From the NCBI GenBank assembly GCA_964392615.1, contig CAYMRB010000033.1, positions 1 through 37,955 of the forward strand: a DNA stretch of 37,955 nt. The letters run 5' to 3'. Every line of letters starts with the position of its first letter. Position 1 is the stretch's first letter. Source of the stretch: CAYMRB01 sp964392615 (GTDB lineage: Bacteria > Planctomycetota > UBA8108). The notes beneath the pieces were generated by a model. It searched no databases, had not been told where the DNA came from, and worked only from the letters and a program-made list of their open reading frames with translations. Position numbers and translations under genes: made by a program. This document shows, in pieces, positions 23,569 through 32,045 of the stretch.

Positions 23569-26391
23569 ATGCACGCGTCGATGGTTTGCGCATATGGCTC
23601 TTCTCCGCGACTGCCCGTCAGCGTCGCCGCCCTTCTCACCGTCCTGTCGTTTTGCGGCTGCAGCCGCCGGCACTACCGCGAGAGCGCCGACCGCGAGACG
23701 TACGCGGTGCTCGACGAACGCACCACGGAAACTCCGTGGACGCTGCCGGACGGTTTCACGATCGAACCGGACCCGCGCTCGCGGCTCGTCGTGCCGGGCG
23801 ATCCGGACGATCCGCAGCTGCCGACGCCGGGGCCGCACCTCTACGCGTACGAGCTTCCCGAGCTGACCGCGGACGCTTCGACCGCGGACGAGACGCCCGT
23901 GGCGCACTCCGCTGCCACGACGACCGCGACGTCGAGCTCGTCCGACACTGGCGCCGAGACGGTGGGTTTGCCGGTGCAGCCGGTCCCGCCGAGCTATTGG
24001 GAGGCGATGCCGCGACAGTGCCTCGCGCGCATGTTCGAATTCGCCAGTGTGCGGTCGGAATACGAGCGCCAGTACCGGACCACCGTCCCGGACGCAGAGC
24101 GCGACGCCTCGCCCCGGTTGCCTCTCGACGAAATCGTCACGCTCGCGCTCTTGAACAGCCGTGAGTACCAGACGGCGAAGGAGCGGCTCTACACGGCGGC
24201 ATTGGCGGTCACGCTGCAGCGCTTCGACTTCAGTACGCGCTTCCAGCCTGCGAACGGTGCAGACGTCGACTACTTGCACGAACGAGTCGACGGCCACTCC
24301 GAGCAGAGCGTCGGCATCGCGTCCGGCGTCGGCGTCGACAAGATGCTGGCGACCGGCGGCACGCTGCTCGCCCGCTTCGCGAACAACGTCGTGCTGACGT
24401 TCGACGGGCCGAACGGGTGGGCGACGGACATCGGCTCCGAGCTCCTGTTCACGCTGAGCCAGAGCCTGCTGCAAAGCGACCTGCAGCTCGAGGCGCTCGT
24501 GCAAACGGAGCGCAACCTCGTCTACGCGGCTCGCGACTTCGCGCGGTATCGAGCGCAGCTCTTCGTATCGCTCGCGGCGCAGTACTACGACTTGCTGCGC
24601 AACTACCGCAGCATCGAAATCGAATCGCAGAACTACTTCTCGCTCGTCAGGACGTACGAGCAGGCGAAAGCCGAGGTGAGCGCTCACGTCAAGAACGCGC
24701 CGAACTCCGTCGCCGTCGACCAGTTCGAGCAGAGCATGCTCTCGGGCCGCAGCGGCCTGATCTCGACCTGCAATCGGCTGGAGCAGAGCCTCGACGACCT
24801 CAAGTTCGCGGTCGGACTGCCGACGGAGACGCCGATCAACATCGATCTCGCCGAGCTCGAGACTTTCACTCTCGGTGACGAGGTCGAGGTCGCCGCCGAA
24901 CGCGTGCGCCGCTGGCGCGGACTCGTGCTCGATCGACGCGGCCGCACGCACCCGGATCGCGGCGACGTGCTCAATGGCGGCACGTTTCTGATCGAGCGGC
25001 TGCTCGAGTGGCTGCGGCTGCGCGCGCGGCGGGATGCGCTGACACCGGATACCGCGGAGCTCGAAGAGCTGCTCGACGAGTTCCGCGTGGACGCGCTGCG
25101 TCTCGAGGTCGCGCGCAACCGCGCCGAGCTGGACAAGGCAAACGATCCGACGGCCGGCGCGCCGGACATTCTGCGTTACGAGCGCACGAGCGATGTCGTC
25201 GAAGCGCTGTCGCGACTCGCGAGTCGGCAGCTCGACATCGGACGACGCCGCGGGAACGACGCCGAGGGGCTCGCGGAGATGACGCGCAGCGTCGACGAGC
25301 TCGACTCGCGACAGGAGGGACAGAGCGAGAGGCTGGCGACGATCCTCCTCGACCCGAAGCAGGCCGGCATGGCGGAGCTCCTGCGCGACTCCGGCGAGCT
25401 CGCGACCGCGCTCGGCGAGGTCGTCGACGCGCTGACGGCACTCACCGGCGTCTCGGTGGAGGCGGCGAACGAGCAGGAGGAGCTGCGCCTGACGCTCGAG
25501 CAGATCGATCGCCTCGTCGCGATCACCGATGGCCTCCTCGAAACCGCGAGCTCCGGCTTGCCGCTGGTCGACATCGACGAGGACGACGCGATGAAGACGG
25601 CACTCGTCCAGCGTTTCGATCTGATGAACGAACGTGGGCGCCTCGCGGACGCGTGGCGCGCGATCAAGCTGACCGCCGACGAGCTGCGCTCCGTGCTCGA
25701 CCTCGAAGCGTCGTACTCGATGCGCACGCGGGACAACGAGGCGTTCAACTTCTCGGAGGAGAACAGCACGGCCCGGGTCGCACTGGCGTTCGATCTGCCG
25801 CTCAACCGCCAGTCACAGCGCAACGAATTCCGCCGCGCGCTGATCGACTACCAGGCGGGGCTGCGCGACTTGATGGAGCTCGAGGATGGCATCAAGCTGG
25901 ACGTCCGCGACGGCCTGCGAACGCTCGCTGAGACGCGCACGCAGTATCCGATCAGCGTCACTCAGGCGGCGCTCGCGGCCGAGCAGGTGCTCAGCGTGCG
26001 GTTGCAGCTCGCGCTCGGATCGGAGGGTGTGCGCGGCACCGACTTGCTCGACGCGCAGGAGGCGTCGCGGCGCGCGTTGATCGCCGTCGCCGACGCGCGG
26101 ATCCGCTACATCGTCGAGCGCGCGCGTCTGGTGTTCGACCTCGAGCTCATGGAGATCGACGACTCGGGCGTGTGGGCGCCGATCAGCGATCCGACGTACC
26201 AGCCCCAGCCGAACCTCGTCTACCCTGAAAGCGCCGGCCCCGCGTACGGCGACCTGCCGTCGTTCGCCTGGGTGTCGAAGGCGATCCGACGTCTGCTCGA
26301 GCACCCGGTGCCGGGAGCGGGGAGGGAGACGGCCGTGGCGACGGAGGACGCGAAGCCGCCGACGACGCCGGGAGAGGAAACCGATCCATGA
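23569..26391 (+). CDS. TolC-family outer membrane efflux lipoprotein, oversized
   Basis: 940 residues. A TAA directly precedes the ATG at 23569, so this is the earliest start; Met5 (23581) is an alternative. The signal region ends in LSFCGC, a possible lipobox (Cys29 or Cys31). A proline- and threonine-rich stretch of about 120 residues follows. The first OEP half starts near residue 185 (LPLDEIVTLALLNSREYQTAKERLY), with FTLSQSLLQSD and YEQAKAEVSAHVKNAPNSVAVDQFEQ. The second half starts near residue 670 (AMKTALVQRFDLMNERGRLADAWRAIKL) and ends with LAAEQVLSVRLQLALGSEGVRGTDLLDAQ. Between the halves lies an inserted helical region of about 220 residues (447-668). TolC proteins are usually 420-500 residues. 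The protein would form an outer membrane channel for an exporter whose other parts are not adjacent. Confidence 0.87.
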   Translation: MHASMVCAYGSSPRLPVSVAALLTVLSFCGCSRRHYRESADRETYAVLDERTTETPWTLPDGFTIEPDPRSRLVVPGDPDDPQLPTPGPHLYAYELPELTADASTADETPVAHSAATTTATSSSSDTGAETVGLPVQPVPPSYWEAMPRQCLARMFEFASVRSEYERQYRTTVPDAERDASPRLPLDEIVTLALLNSREYQTAKERLYTAALAVTLQRFDFSTRFQPANGADVDYLHERVDGHSEQSVGIASGVGVDKMLATGGTLLARFANNVVLTFDGPNGWATDIGSELLFTLSQSLLQSDLQLEALVQTERNLVYAARDFARYRAQLFVSLAAQYYDLLRNYRSIEIESQNYFSLVRTYEQAKAEVSAHVKNAPNSVAVDQFEQSMLSGRSGLISTCNRLEQSLDDLKFAVGLPTETPINIDLAELETFTLGDEVEVAAERVRRWRGLVLDRRGRTHPDRGDVLNGGTFLIERLLEWLRLRARRDALTPDTAELEELLDEFRVDALRLEVARNRAELDKANDPTAGAPDILRYERTSDVVEALSRLASRQLDIGRRRGNDAEGLAEMTRSVDELDSRQEGQSERLATILLDPKQAGMAELLRDSGELATALGEVVDALTALTGVSVEAANEQEELRLTLEQIDRLVAITDGLLETASSGLPLVDIDEDDAMKTALVQRFDLMNERGRLADAWRAIKLTADELRSVLDLEASYSMRTRDNEAFNFSEENSTARVALAFDLPLNRQSQRNEFRRALIDYQAGLRDLMELEDGIKLDVRDGLRTLAETRTQYPISVTQAALAAEQVLSVRLQLALGSEGVRGTDLLDAQEASRRALIAVADARIRYIVERARLVFDLELMEIDDSGVWAPISDPTYQPQPNLVYPESAGPAYGDLPSFAWVSKAIRRLLEHPVPGAGRETAVATEDAKPPTTPGEETDP

Positions 26392-26711
26392 TCCACGTCG
26401 ACGACCCGAGAAGCCGAGCGTACCTCGAGATTCTCGCGTGGAGCCTGCTGCGAATCCGCGCGGCCGGCTACGACGGTGACGCAGCCGTGTGCGCCATCGA
26501 GGCCGAGCACGTCCACAACATCCCGTCGCTCATCGGGGAGCCGAACGAACAGCGGCACGAGTACTACATCGAGGCGGAGAGAGGGCTGTATCTCAAGCGC
26601 CTTCGAGATCTGGGCGGCGGCGAGAACCGGCGCCAGCCCCGTCGATTCGACGAGCCCTGGAGCGTCCTCGCGTCGATCGCCGGCGTCGAGTTGGCCGACG
26701 TCGAACCGTGA
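26388..26711 (+). CDS. Small protein of unknown function
   Basis: 107 residues whose ATG overlaps the stop of the TolC-like gene (ATGA), so translation is coupled. There is no signal peptide or membrane segment, so it is probably cytoplasmic. It is largely helical (RSRAYLEILAWSLLRIRAAGYDG, EYYIEAERGLYLKRLRDLG). I do not recognise a family. Coding status is supported by the tight overlaps on both sides and by its continuing the same strand and spacing. It may be an accessory factor for the exporter or the reductase. Confidence 0.65.
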   Translation: MIHVDDPRSRAYLEILAWSLLRIRAAGYDGDAAVCAIEAEHVHNIPSLIGEPNEQRHEYYIEAERGLYLKRLRDLGGGENRRQPRRFDEPWSVLASIAGVELADVEP

Positions 26712-26713
26712 CC

Positions 26714-27550
26714 ATGGATCGCCGCCCTGCCTGGCTCGTCGGCGTACACTCGTTCGTCGGCTGGTCGATCGCGTCACACGGAGGACTCGAGCGGCTGCGC
26801 GCGTTCTGCGGTCCGCACTCGCGCATCCCCGACGGCGCCGACTGGCGGCCTCTCGACCTTGAGGAACGTGCGAGCGTCGCAGCGCTCATCGAGCGCGAGC
26901 GACCGTCGCTGGTGCTCTACTGCGCGGGGATCTGCCGCGTCGACAAGTGTGAGCGCTCACCGGAGTTCGCCCGCCGGATCAACGTCGACGCGGTCGCGAC
27001 GCTGCTCTCGCTCTTGCCCGCCGACGCGCGGTTCGTCTACTTGTCGAGCGATCACGTCTTCGGCGGTGGACGGGGACCGTACACCGAATCGTCCGATCCT
27101 CACCCGATCAGCGTGTACGGTCACACGCGCGTCGAGGCCGAGCGCATCGTGCGAGAGCGCCTGGGCTCGTTGATCATCCGCTCGAGCCTGTGGGTCGGCG
27201 ACTCCTACGACGGTCAGCTCGGGCACCTGGACTGGCTGCGGTCTCGAACGCGACGCGGACTCCCTCTGACGCTCGTTCGGGGCGAGCACCGCTCCGCCGT
27301 TTGGGCGCACGACGCGGCCCGCCGCGTGCGCGAGCTCGCCGAGTCGGAGGTCACGGGAGTGCGCCACGTCGTCGCGCGCGACATCACCTCGCGTCCGAAG
27401 CTTGCCGAGTTTCTCGACCGGCGCTTCGACATCGACGCGACGTGGACGACGACGACGCGCGACGAGCTGGACGTGCCGCACCTCGGCGAGGTGGATCTGC
27501 GCACCGAGTATCGCGACGCGTTGGCGACGCCGCTCGAGTCGGTCGGGTAG
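26714..27550 (+). CDS. RmlD-like NAD(P)-dependent sugar reductase (extended SDR)
   Basis: 278 residues from ATG 26714. A GTG at 26708 overlapping the previous stop is an alternative start. RmlD-type features are CAGICRVDKCERSPEFARRINVD, FVYLSSDHVFGG, and SVYGHTRVEAERIV. This last is the YxxxK block, but with Arg139 in place of Lys. The N-terminal nucleotide-binding loop is also weak (VGVHSFVGWSIA, lacking the usual glycines). RmlD reduces dTDP-4-keto-rhamnose to dTDP-rhamnose for surface polysaccharides; related SDRs act on other keto sugars. The altered residues mean activity is uncertain. It is the third gene of a tightly packed unit with the TolC-like protein. Confidence 0.75.
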   Translation: MDRRPAWLVGVHSFVGWSIASHGGLERLRAFCGPHSRIPDGADWRPLDLEERASVAALIERERPSLVLYCAGICRVDKCERSPEFARRINVDAVATLLSLLPADARFVYLSSDHVFGGGRGPYTESSDPHPISVYGHTRVEAERIVRERLGSLIIRSSLWVGDSYDGQLGHLDWLRSRTRRGLPLTLVRGEHRSAVWAHDAARRVRELAESEVTGVRHVVARDITSRPKLAEFLDRRFDIDATWTTTTRDELDVPHLGEVDLRTEYRDALATPLESVG

Positions 27551-27899
27551 TATCGCCACTCGCGATGGCAGGCGGACCATGGGTCTGTCGCCATGCGGAC
27601 GGTGGGACAGAGACCTCGGCGATATCACGTTCCACACGCGACGAGCATCGAGATAATGGGAGCCGAGGAGATTTCGCTCCCGACCGCGGGCGTGCTCTTT
27701 CGAAAAACCGTGTAATGAATCGCCGGGCCACTCCGTCCCCCCTGTCATACACGCGTGATCGGCCGAGCCGTTCGGCCGGCGCCCGCCGCCCTGCGACGTG
27801 CTCGGGGCGGCCGGCATTCGGTCGCGCCCGCATCGCGGGGGCCGAGAATCCCGGGCTTCGCAACCGCACGCGCTCACCGGTTCGGAAAGAGAGACGGTC
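27551..27899. other. Intergenic leader region before the flavoprotein / radical SAM-ArsM genes
   Basis: 349 bases without a supportable gene. It holds a perfect 7-base-pair hairpin at 27760-27778, a shorter stem CCCGC-ATC-GCGGG at 27827-27839, and a weak 6-base-pair stem at 27658-27681. GAGAGA about 7 bases before 27900 is the ribosome binding site of the flavoprotein. The length and structure suggest the promoter and 5' leader of the 27,900-31,967 unit. No riboswitch family was recognised. Confidence 0.45.
27760..27778 (+). repeat. Perfect hairpin in the leader of the flavoprotein gene
   Basis: CGGCCGA (27760-27766), loop GCCGT, TCGGCCG (27772-27778). No T-run follows on the plus strand, so it is not a classical terminator of the upstream gene. 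It may be a leader structure or operator. Confidence 0.5.
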
Positions 27900-29420
27900 A
27901 TGACGGAGCCGAGGCCCTTGGAACCGCGCGACGAACACAACCTCGAACTCGAGAAGAACGTCCGGCCGCAGGACTGGATCCCGCCGACGCCCGAGGGGCG
28001 CTACAACCTCGTCGTCATCGGCGCCGGCACCGCCGGGCTGGTCGCCGCCGCCGGTGCGGCGGGCCTGGGCGCGAAGGTCGCGCTCGTCGAACGCCAGAGG
28101 CTCGGTGGCGATTGCCTCAACGTCGGCTGCGTGCCGTCGAAGGGGCTGATCGCCGCGGCTCGCGTGGCCCGCAATGCCCGGTACGCGGACGACTTCGGCA
28201 TCTCGATCGACGCTGACATCCGGCCGGACTTCGGCCGCGCGATGGAACGGATGCGCCGCTTGCGCGCGAAGATCAGCCCGCACGACTCCGCAGCCCGCTT
28301 CGCGTCGCTCGGCGTGGACGTCTACTTCGGCGAAGGGCGATTCTTGGACTCGAACCGCGTTCAAGTCGGAGAGACGACCCTCGAGTTCAAGAAGGCGCTC
28401 ATCGCGACCGGTGCGAGGGCGTCCGCGCCTCCGATTCCCGGTCTCGACGAAGTTCAGTATCTGACGAACGAGACGGTCTTCTCTCTGACCGAGCTGCCGC
28501 AGCGATTCGGCGTGATCGGCGCTGGACCGATCGGATGCGAGCTCGCCCAGTCGTTGGCACTCTTGGGCTCCGAGGTCTTCCTCGTCGAATCGGCTCACGG
28601 GATTCTCCCGCGCGAGGATCCGGCCGCCAGCGCGGTCGTCCGGCGGTCGCTGGAACAGGACGGCGTCAACCTCCTTTGCTGTGGGCGCGACCTGCGCGTC
28701 GAGAGCCGGGAAGGTCGGACGCATCTGGTGCTGGACTCTCACAACCGCGCCTACGACGAGCCCATCGACCAGCTCCTGGTAGCGGTCGGTCGCGCGCCGA
28801 ACGTGCACGGGTTGGGCCTCGAGACCGTCGGGGTCGACTTCGATCCCGCGATCGGGGTGAAAGTCGACGATCGGCTCCGGACGTCGAACCCGAACATCTT
28901 CGCGGCCGGCGACATCTGCTCGCAGTACAAGTTCACGCACGCCGCGGATTTCATGTCTCGCATCGTGCTCCAGAACGCTCTCTTCCGCGGCCGTGCGAAG
29001 GCGAGCGCGCTGACGATTCCGTGGTGCACGTACACGTCGCCCGAGATCGCACACGTCGGCCTTCACGAGTCCGAGGCGAAGGAGCGTGGCGTCGAGATCG
29101 ACACGTTCACTCAGAACTTCGACGACGTCGATCGAGCCATTCTCGAGGGAGACGACGAAGGATTCGTGACGATCCGGACGCTGAAGGGGAAGGACCGGAT
29201 CGTCGGAGCGACGATCGTCGCTCCAAACGCGGGCGACTTGATCAGCGAGGTCACGCTGGCCATGACGAACGGCGTCGGCCTGAAGGGCATCGCAAAGACC
29301 ATCCACCCGTACCCCACCCAGGCGGACGCGATCCGCAGGATCGCGGATCAGTACAGCCGCACGCGTCTGACGCCGCTCGTGAAGTCGATCTTCCGAAAGT
29401 GGCTCGCGTTCACGCGCTGA
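27900..29420 (+). CDS. FAD-dependent pyridine nucleotide-disulfide oxidoreductase, mercuric-reductase-like
   Basis: 506 residues from ATG 27900. The FAD-binding motif is VVIGAGTAGLVAAAGAAGLG. The redox disulfide is GGDCLNVGCVPSKG (Cys72, Cys77). The NAD(P)H domain has GVIGAGPIGCELAQSLALLG, and the second FAD contact is NIFAAGDIC. The dimer domain ends with HPYPTQADAIRRIADQYSR, the form seen in MerA-like proteins often found beside TVP38-type membrane proteins. The MerA N-terminal heavy-metal domain and C-terminal vicinal cysteines are missing, so Hg(II) reduction is not assured. The radical SAM-ArsM gene begins 45 bases downstream on the same strand, suggesting that it supplies reducing equivalents or reduces a metalloid substrate in that pathway. 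An additional N-terminal extension of about 35 residues precedes the first domain. Confidence 0.88.
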   Translation: MTEPRPLEPRDEHNLELEKNVRPQDWIPPTPEGRYNLVVIGAGTAGLVAAAGAAGLGAKVALVERQRLGGDCLNVGCVPSKGLIAAARVARNARYADDFGISIDADIRPDFGRAMERMRRLRAKISPHDSAARFASLGVDVYFGEGRFLDSNRVQVGETTLEFKKALIATGARASAPPIPGLDEVQYLTNETVFSLTELPQRFGVIGAGPIGCELAQSLALLGSEVFLVESAHGILPREDPAASAVVRRSLEQDGVNLLCCGRDLRVESREGRTHLVLDSHNRAYDEPIDQLLVAVGRAPNVHGLGLETVGVDFDPAIGVKVDDRLRTSNPNIFAAGDICSQYKFTHAADFMSRIVLQNALFRGRAKASALTIPWCTYTSPEIAHVGLHESEAKERGVEIDTFTQNFDDVDRAILEGDDEGFVTIRTLKGKDRIVGATIVAPNAGDLISEVTLAMTNGVGLKGIAKTIHPYPTQADAIRRIADQYSRTRLTPLVKSIFRKWLAFTR

Positions 29421-29465
29421 CGGCAACTCCGCCCCGAGTCGATTCCCCGCTGCAGAGAAACCTCG

Positions 29466-31967
29466 ATGCCTGACGCGAAAACCCCCGCGCGTGCCAAGAC
29501 GGCGCTGGCCCAAGACACCGTGCTCTTCCGCCCCGACCATGAGTCGAGAAGGCTCGAGGGCGTGAACCTCCTGATCGATCCGGAGGCCCCGAACTGGATC
29601 GTGACAGACACGCGCGGCGCTGCGATTCTCGCGCGCTTCGACGGAGAGCGCACCTTCGGCGATGTCGTGCACCGATACGCCCGCGACACGGGACTCGAGT
29701 TCGCGAAGGCGTGGCAGCATGTCGAGACGATCACGCGAGACGCCTTGCGCCACAAGTACCTCATCGGAGAAGAGGTGAATCCCCGCGAGTACGACGGACG
29801 CAACGAGCACTTGCGCGCGGAGCCTCTGCGAGAGCTGTGGATTCACACCAACAACTCGTGCAATCTCGCTTGCCGGCATTGCTTGGTCTCGTCCGGTCCC
29901 GACGGCGATCGAGGCCTGGCAAGCGAGAAGATCGTCGACATCATACGCCAGGCCCGCGCGCTGGGTGCTCACCGGTTCTACTTCACCGGTGGAGAGCCGT
30001 TCGTGCGGAAGGATCTCTTCGAGCTCATCGACGAGGTGCTGTCCGCTCCGGATGCGGAGCTGGCGATCCTCACCAATGGCGTCCTCCTCACCGGTCGACA
30101 CATCGATGCGCTGCGGGAGAGGGACACCGAGCGCTTGCGACTGCAGATCAGCCTCGACGGCTCCGCGCCCGAGATCAACGACCCGATCCGCGGTGCGGGC
30201 ACCTTCGCCCGGATCGTCGCGGGAATCCGCGCCGCGTTCGACGCCGGGATCGCGACGACCGTGTCGACTGCCATCGCGGAGGCAAACGCCGACGACGTGG
30301 CTGACGTGACGCGTCTCGTCGCGTCGCTGGGCGTGAAGAACCATCACCTTCTCTGGCTCCACAAGCGTGGACGCGCAGGCCGTGACGGCGAGGACAGGAC
30401 GCCGTCGGTCGAGAAGGTCACCGAGGTGGTTCGCGCGGCACAGCGAGTCGCGGCCGAGTGCGGCATCGTTCTGGACAACTGCGAATCGGTCAAGGGGCGC
30501 TTGCGCTCGACGTCGCACGTCAAGTACGACCTGGCGAGCGCCTGCGTGTCGAGCCTCTGCGTGTACTCCGACGGTCAGGTGTACCCTTCCGCCGCAATGG
30601 CGAACGTTCCTGAGCTGGCGCTCGGAAGCGTGCTGGGCGCGCCTCTCGAACGCGTCTGGCGCGACAGTCCCGTCGCGCGCGAGTTCCGCGCGGCGACGGT
30701 GAAGAACAAGGAGATCTGTCGGTCCTGCCCGCTCATGTTCTTGTGCGGCGGAGGCGACATCGAACACGCGTACTTCTACGGCGGCAGCCTCCTCGCGCAC
30801 GATCCCTATTGCGAGCTGCACAAGGCGATGTTCGACGACGCGGTCAGCGATCTGGCCAGGCATCGCCAGCGCTTGCTGACGAACGGGCGCTCCGGATTCG
30901 ATGCTCCCGTGATCGTCGCAGCCATGGGCGAGGGCGCCGTGCACTGCGCCGCAGACGATGAGCCCAGCGCCGTGCGAACCACGCGATCGGAGTGCGAGCT
31001 GTCGCTCGACGTCGACTCTCCACGCAGGATCGTGCGTTCGTTCTACGGCGAGGCAGCGGAATCGCCTCAGGAAGACCTGTGCTGTCCCGTCCGGCCGGAG
31101 GCGGACGACGTGGCGCACGTGCCCGAGGAGGTGCTGGATCGCTTCTACGGGTGCGGCTCTCCGGTGGCCGACGCGGCCCCTCGCCCGGGAGAGACCACGC
31201 TCGACCTCGGAAGCGGAGCCGGAATCGACGTCTTCATCGCTGCGCGGCGAGTCGGCCCGCAAGGGAGGGCGATCGGTGTCGACATGACCGACGAGATGCT
31301 CGAGGTCGCCGAGGCGTGCAGGCCGGAGGTCGCGGCGAACCTCGGATTCGACGTGGCAGAGTTCCGCAAGGGCTTCCTCGAGGACATCCCCGTCGCGGAC
31401 CGCACCGTCGACGTCGTCACGTCGAACTGCGTCGTGAACCTGTCTCCGGACAAGAAGAAGGTCCTCGCGGAGATCTGGCGCATCCTGAGGGATCACGGCC
31501 GTTTGGTGTTCTCCGACATCGTCTCGGAGAGGGAGGTGCCGTCCGACCAGCGCCGAGACCCGCGGCTGTGGGGCGAGTGCATCAGCGGCGCTCTGACCGA
31601 CGAGGAGCTCCTCGCGTACATGGAGCGCGCCGGCTTCTATGGCGTTCAGGTCCTCAGGAAGGCGTTCTGGAAGGAGGTCGAGGGGTACCGCTTCTACTCG
31701 CTGACCGTGCGCGGCTTCAAATTCGAGAAGACCGCGGGCTGCGTCTTCATCGGACAGCAGGCCGTGTACCAAGGGCCGTTCAAGGGCGTCTCCGACGAAG
31801 AGGGCCACTGGTTCCCGCGCAACGTCGCCGTGGAGGTCTGCACGGACACGGCGGCAAAACTGACGATGCCGCCGTATGTCGGGCAGTTCATCGTCACGGA
31901 TCCGACGCGTGACGTGCAGGAAGGCTACGCTTGCTGCTCGCCAGGCGGCGATGCGAGCTGCTGCTGA
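29466..31967 (+). CDS. PqqD-like - radical SAM/SPASM - ArsM-type arsenite methyltransferase fusion
   Basis: 833 residues. Residues about 15-100 form a PqqD-like domain (LLIDPEAPNWIVTDTRGAAI, FDGERTFGDVV). The radical SAM core follows with CNLACRHC (Cys132, 136, 139) and FYFTGGEPFVRKDL. A SPASM region has Cys360, Cys365, Cys418, Cys421 and Cys427 (CRSCPLMFLCGGG), then DPYC. From about residue 520 an ArsM-type methyltransferase begins: VRSFYGEAAESPQEDLCCP (Cys539-540), VLDRFYGCGSP, the SAM site LDLGSGAGIDVFIAARRVG, SNCVVNLSPDKK (Cys655) and ECISGALTDEEL (Cys705). These match the cysteines that bind As(III) in ArsM. The tail ends CCSPGGDASCC. There are no frameshift signs: the frame is open throughout. 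The product may be an organoarsenical or other metalloid compound made by radical alkylation plus methylation; this is inference. Confidence 0.87.
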   Translation: MPDAKTPARAKTALAQDTVLFRPDHESRRLEGVNLLIDPEAPNWIVTDTRGAAILARFDGERTFGDVVHRYARDTGLEFAKAWQHVETITRDALRHKYLIGEEVNPREYDGRNEHLRAEPLRELWIHTNNSCNLACRHCLVSSGPDGDRGLASEKIVDIIRQARALGAHRFYFTGGEPFVRKDLFELIDEVLSAPDAELAILTNGVLLTGRHIDALRERDTERLRLQISLDGSAPEINDPIRGAGTFARIVAGIRAAFDAGIATTVSTAIAEANADDVADVTRLVASLGVKNHHLLWLHKRGRAGRDGEDRTPSVEKVTEVVRAAQRVAAECGIVLDNCESVKGRLRSTSHVKYDLASACVSSLCVYSDGQVYPSAAMANVPELALGSVLGAPLERVWRDSPVAREFRAATVKNKEICRSCPLMFLCGGGDIEHAYFYGGSLLAHDPYCELHKAMFDDAVSDLARHRQRLLTNGRSGFDAPVIVAAMGEGAVHCAADDEPSAVRTTRSECELSLDVDSPRRIVRSFYGEAAESPQEDLCCPVRPEADDVAHVPEEVLDRFYGCGSPVADAAPRPGETTLDLGSGAGIDVFIAARRVGPQGRAIGVDMTDEMLEVAEACRPEVAANLGFDVAEFRKGFLEDIPVADRTVDVVTSNCVVNLSPDKKKVLAEIWRILRDHGRLVFSDIVSEREVPSDQRRDPRLWGECISGALTDEELLAYMERAGFYGVQVLRKAFWKEVEGYRFYSLTVRGFKFEKTAGCVFIGQQAVYQGPFKGVSDEEGHWFPRNVAVEVCTDTAAKLTMPPYVGQFIVTDPTRDVQEGYACCSPGGDASCC

Positions 31968-32045
31968 CGTCGGCGTCGCAGGCGCCTGACGGAGAGGCCG
32001 GCATGATCAAGAGCTGGACGTGTCGATGGTGCGCTCGCGGTCCGA

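Noticed and set aside
27900..29420. True mercuric reductase MerA within a mer operon.
   Set aside because: It lacks the N-terminal metal-binding domain and C-terminal cysteine pair, and no merR, merT or merP is present.
27384..31808. A 1474-codon open frame on the minus strand opposite the flavoprotein and radical SAM-ArsM genes.
   Set aside because: It is a GC-driven shadow: low-complexity Arg/Asp/Leu/Val-rich translation without motifs, fully antisense to two genes with clear domains.
31965..31967. The UGA after the terminal Cys-Cys of the radical SAM-ArsM protein as a second selenocysteine codon.
   Set aside because: The frame beyond it is an arginine-rich run without protein character, and the CC-x7-CC tail is complete. 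It reads as a normal stop.
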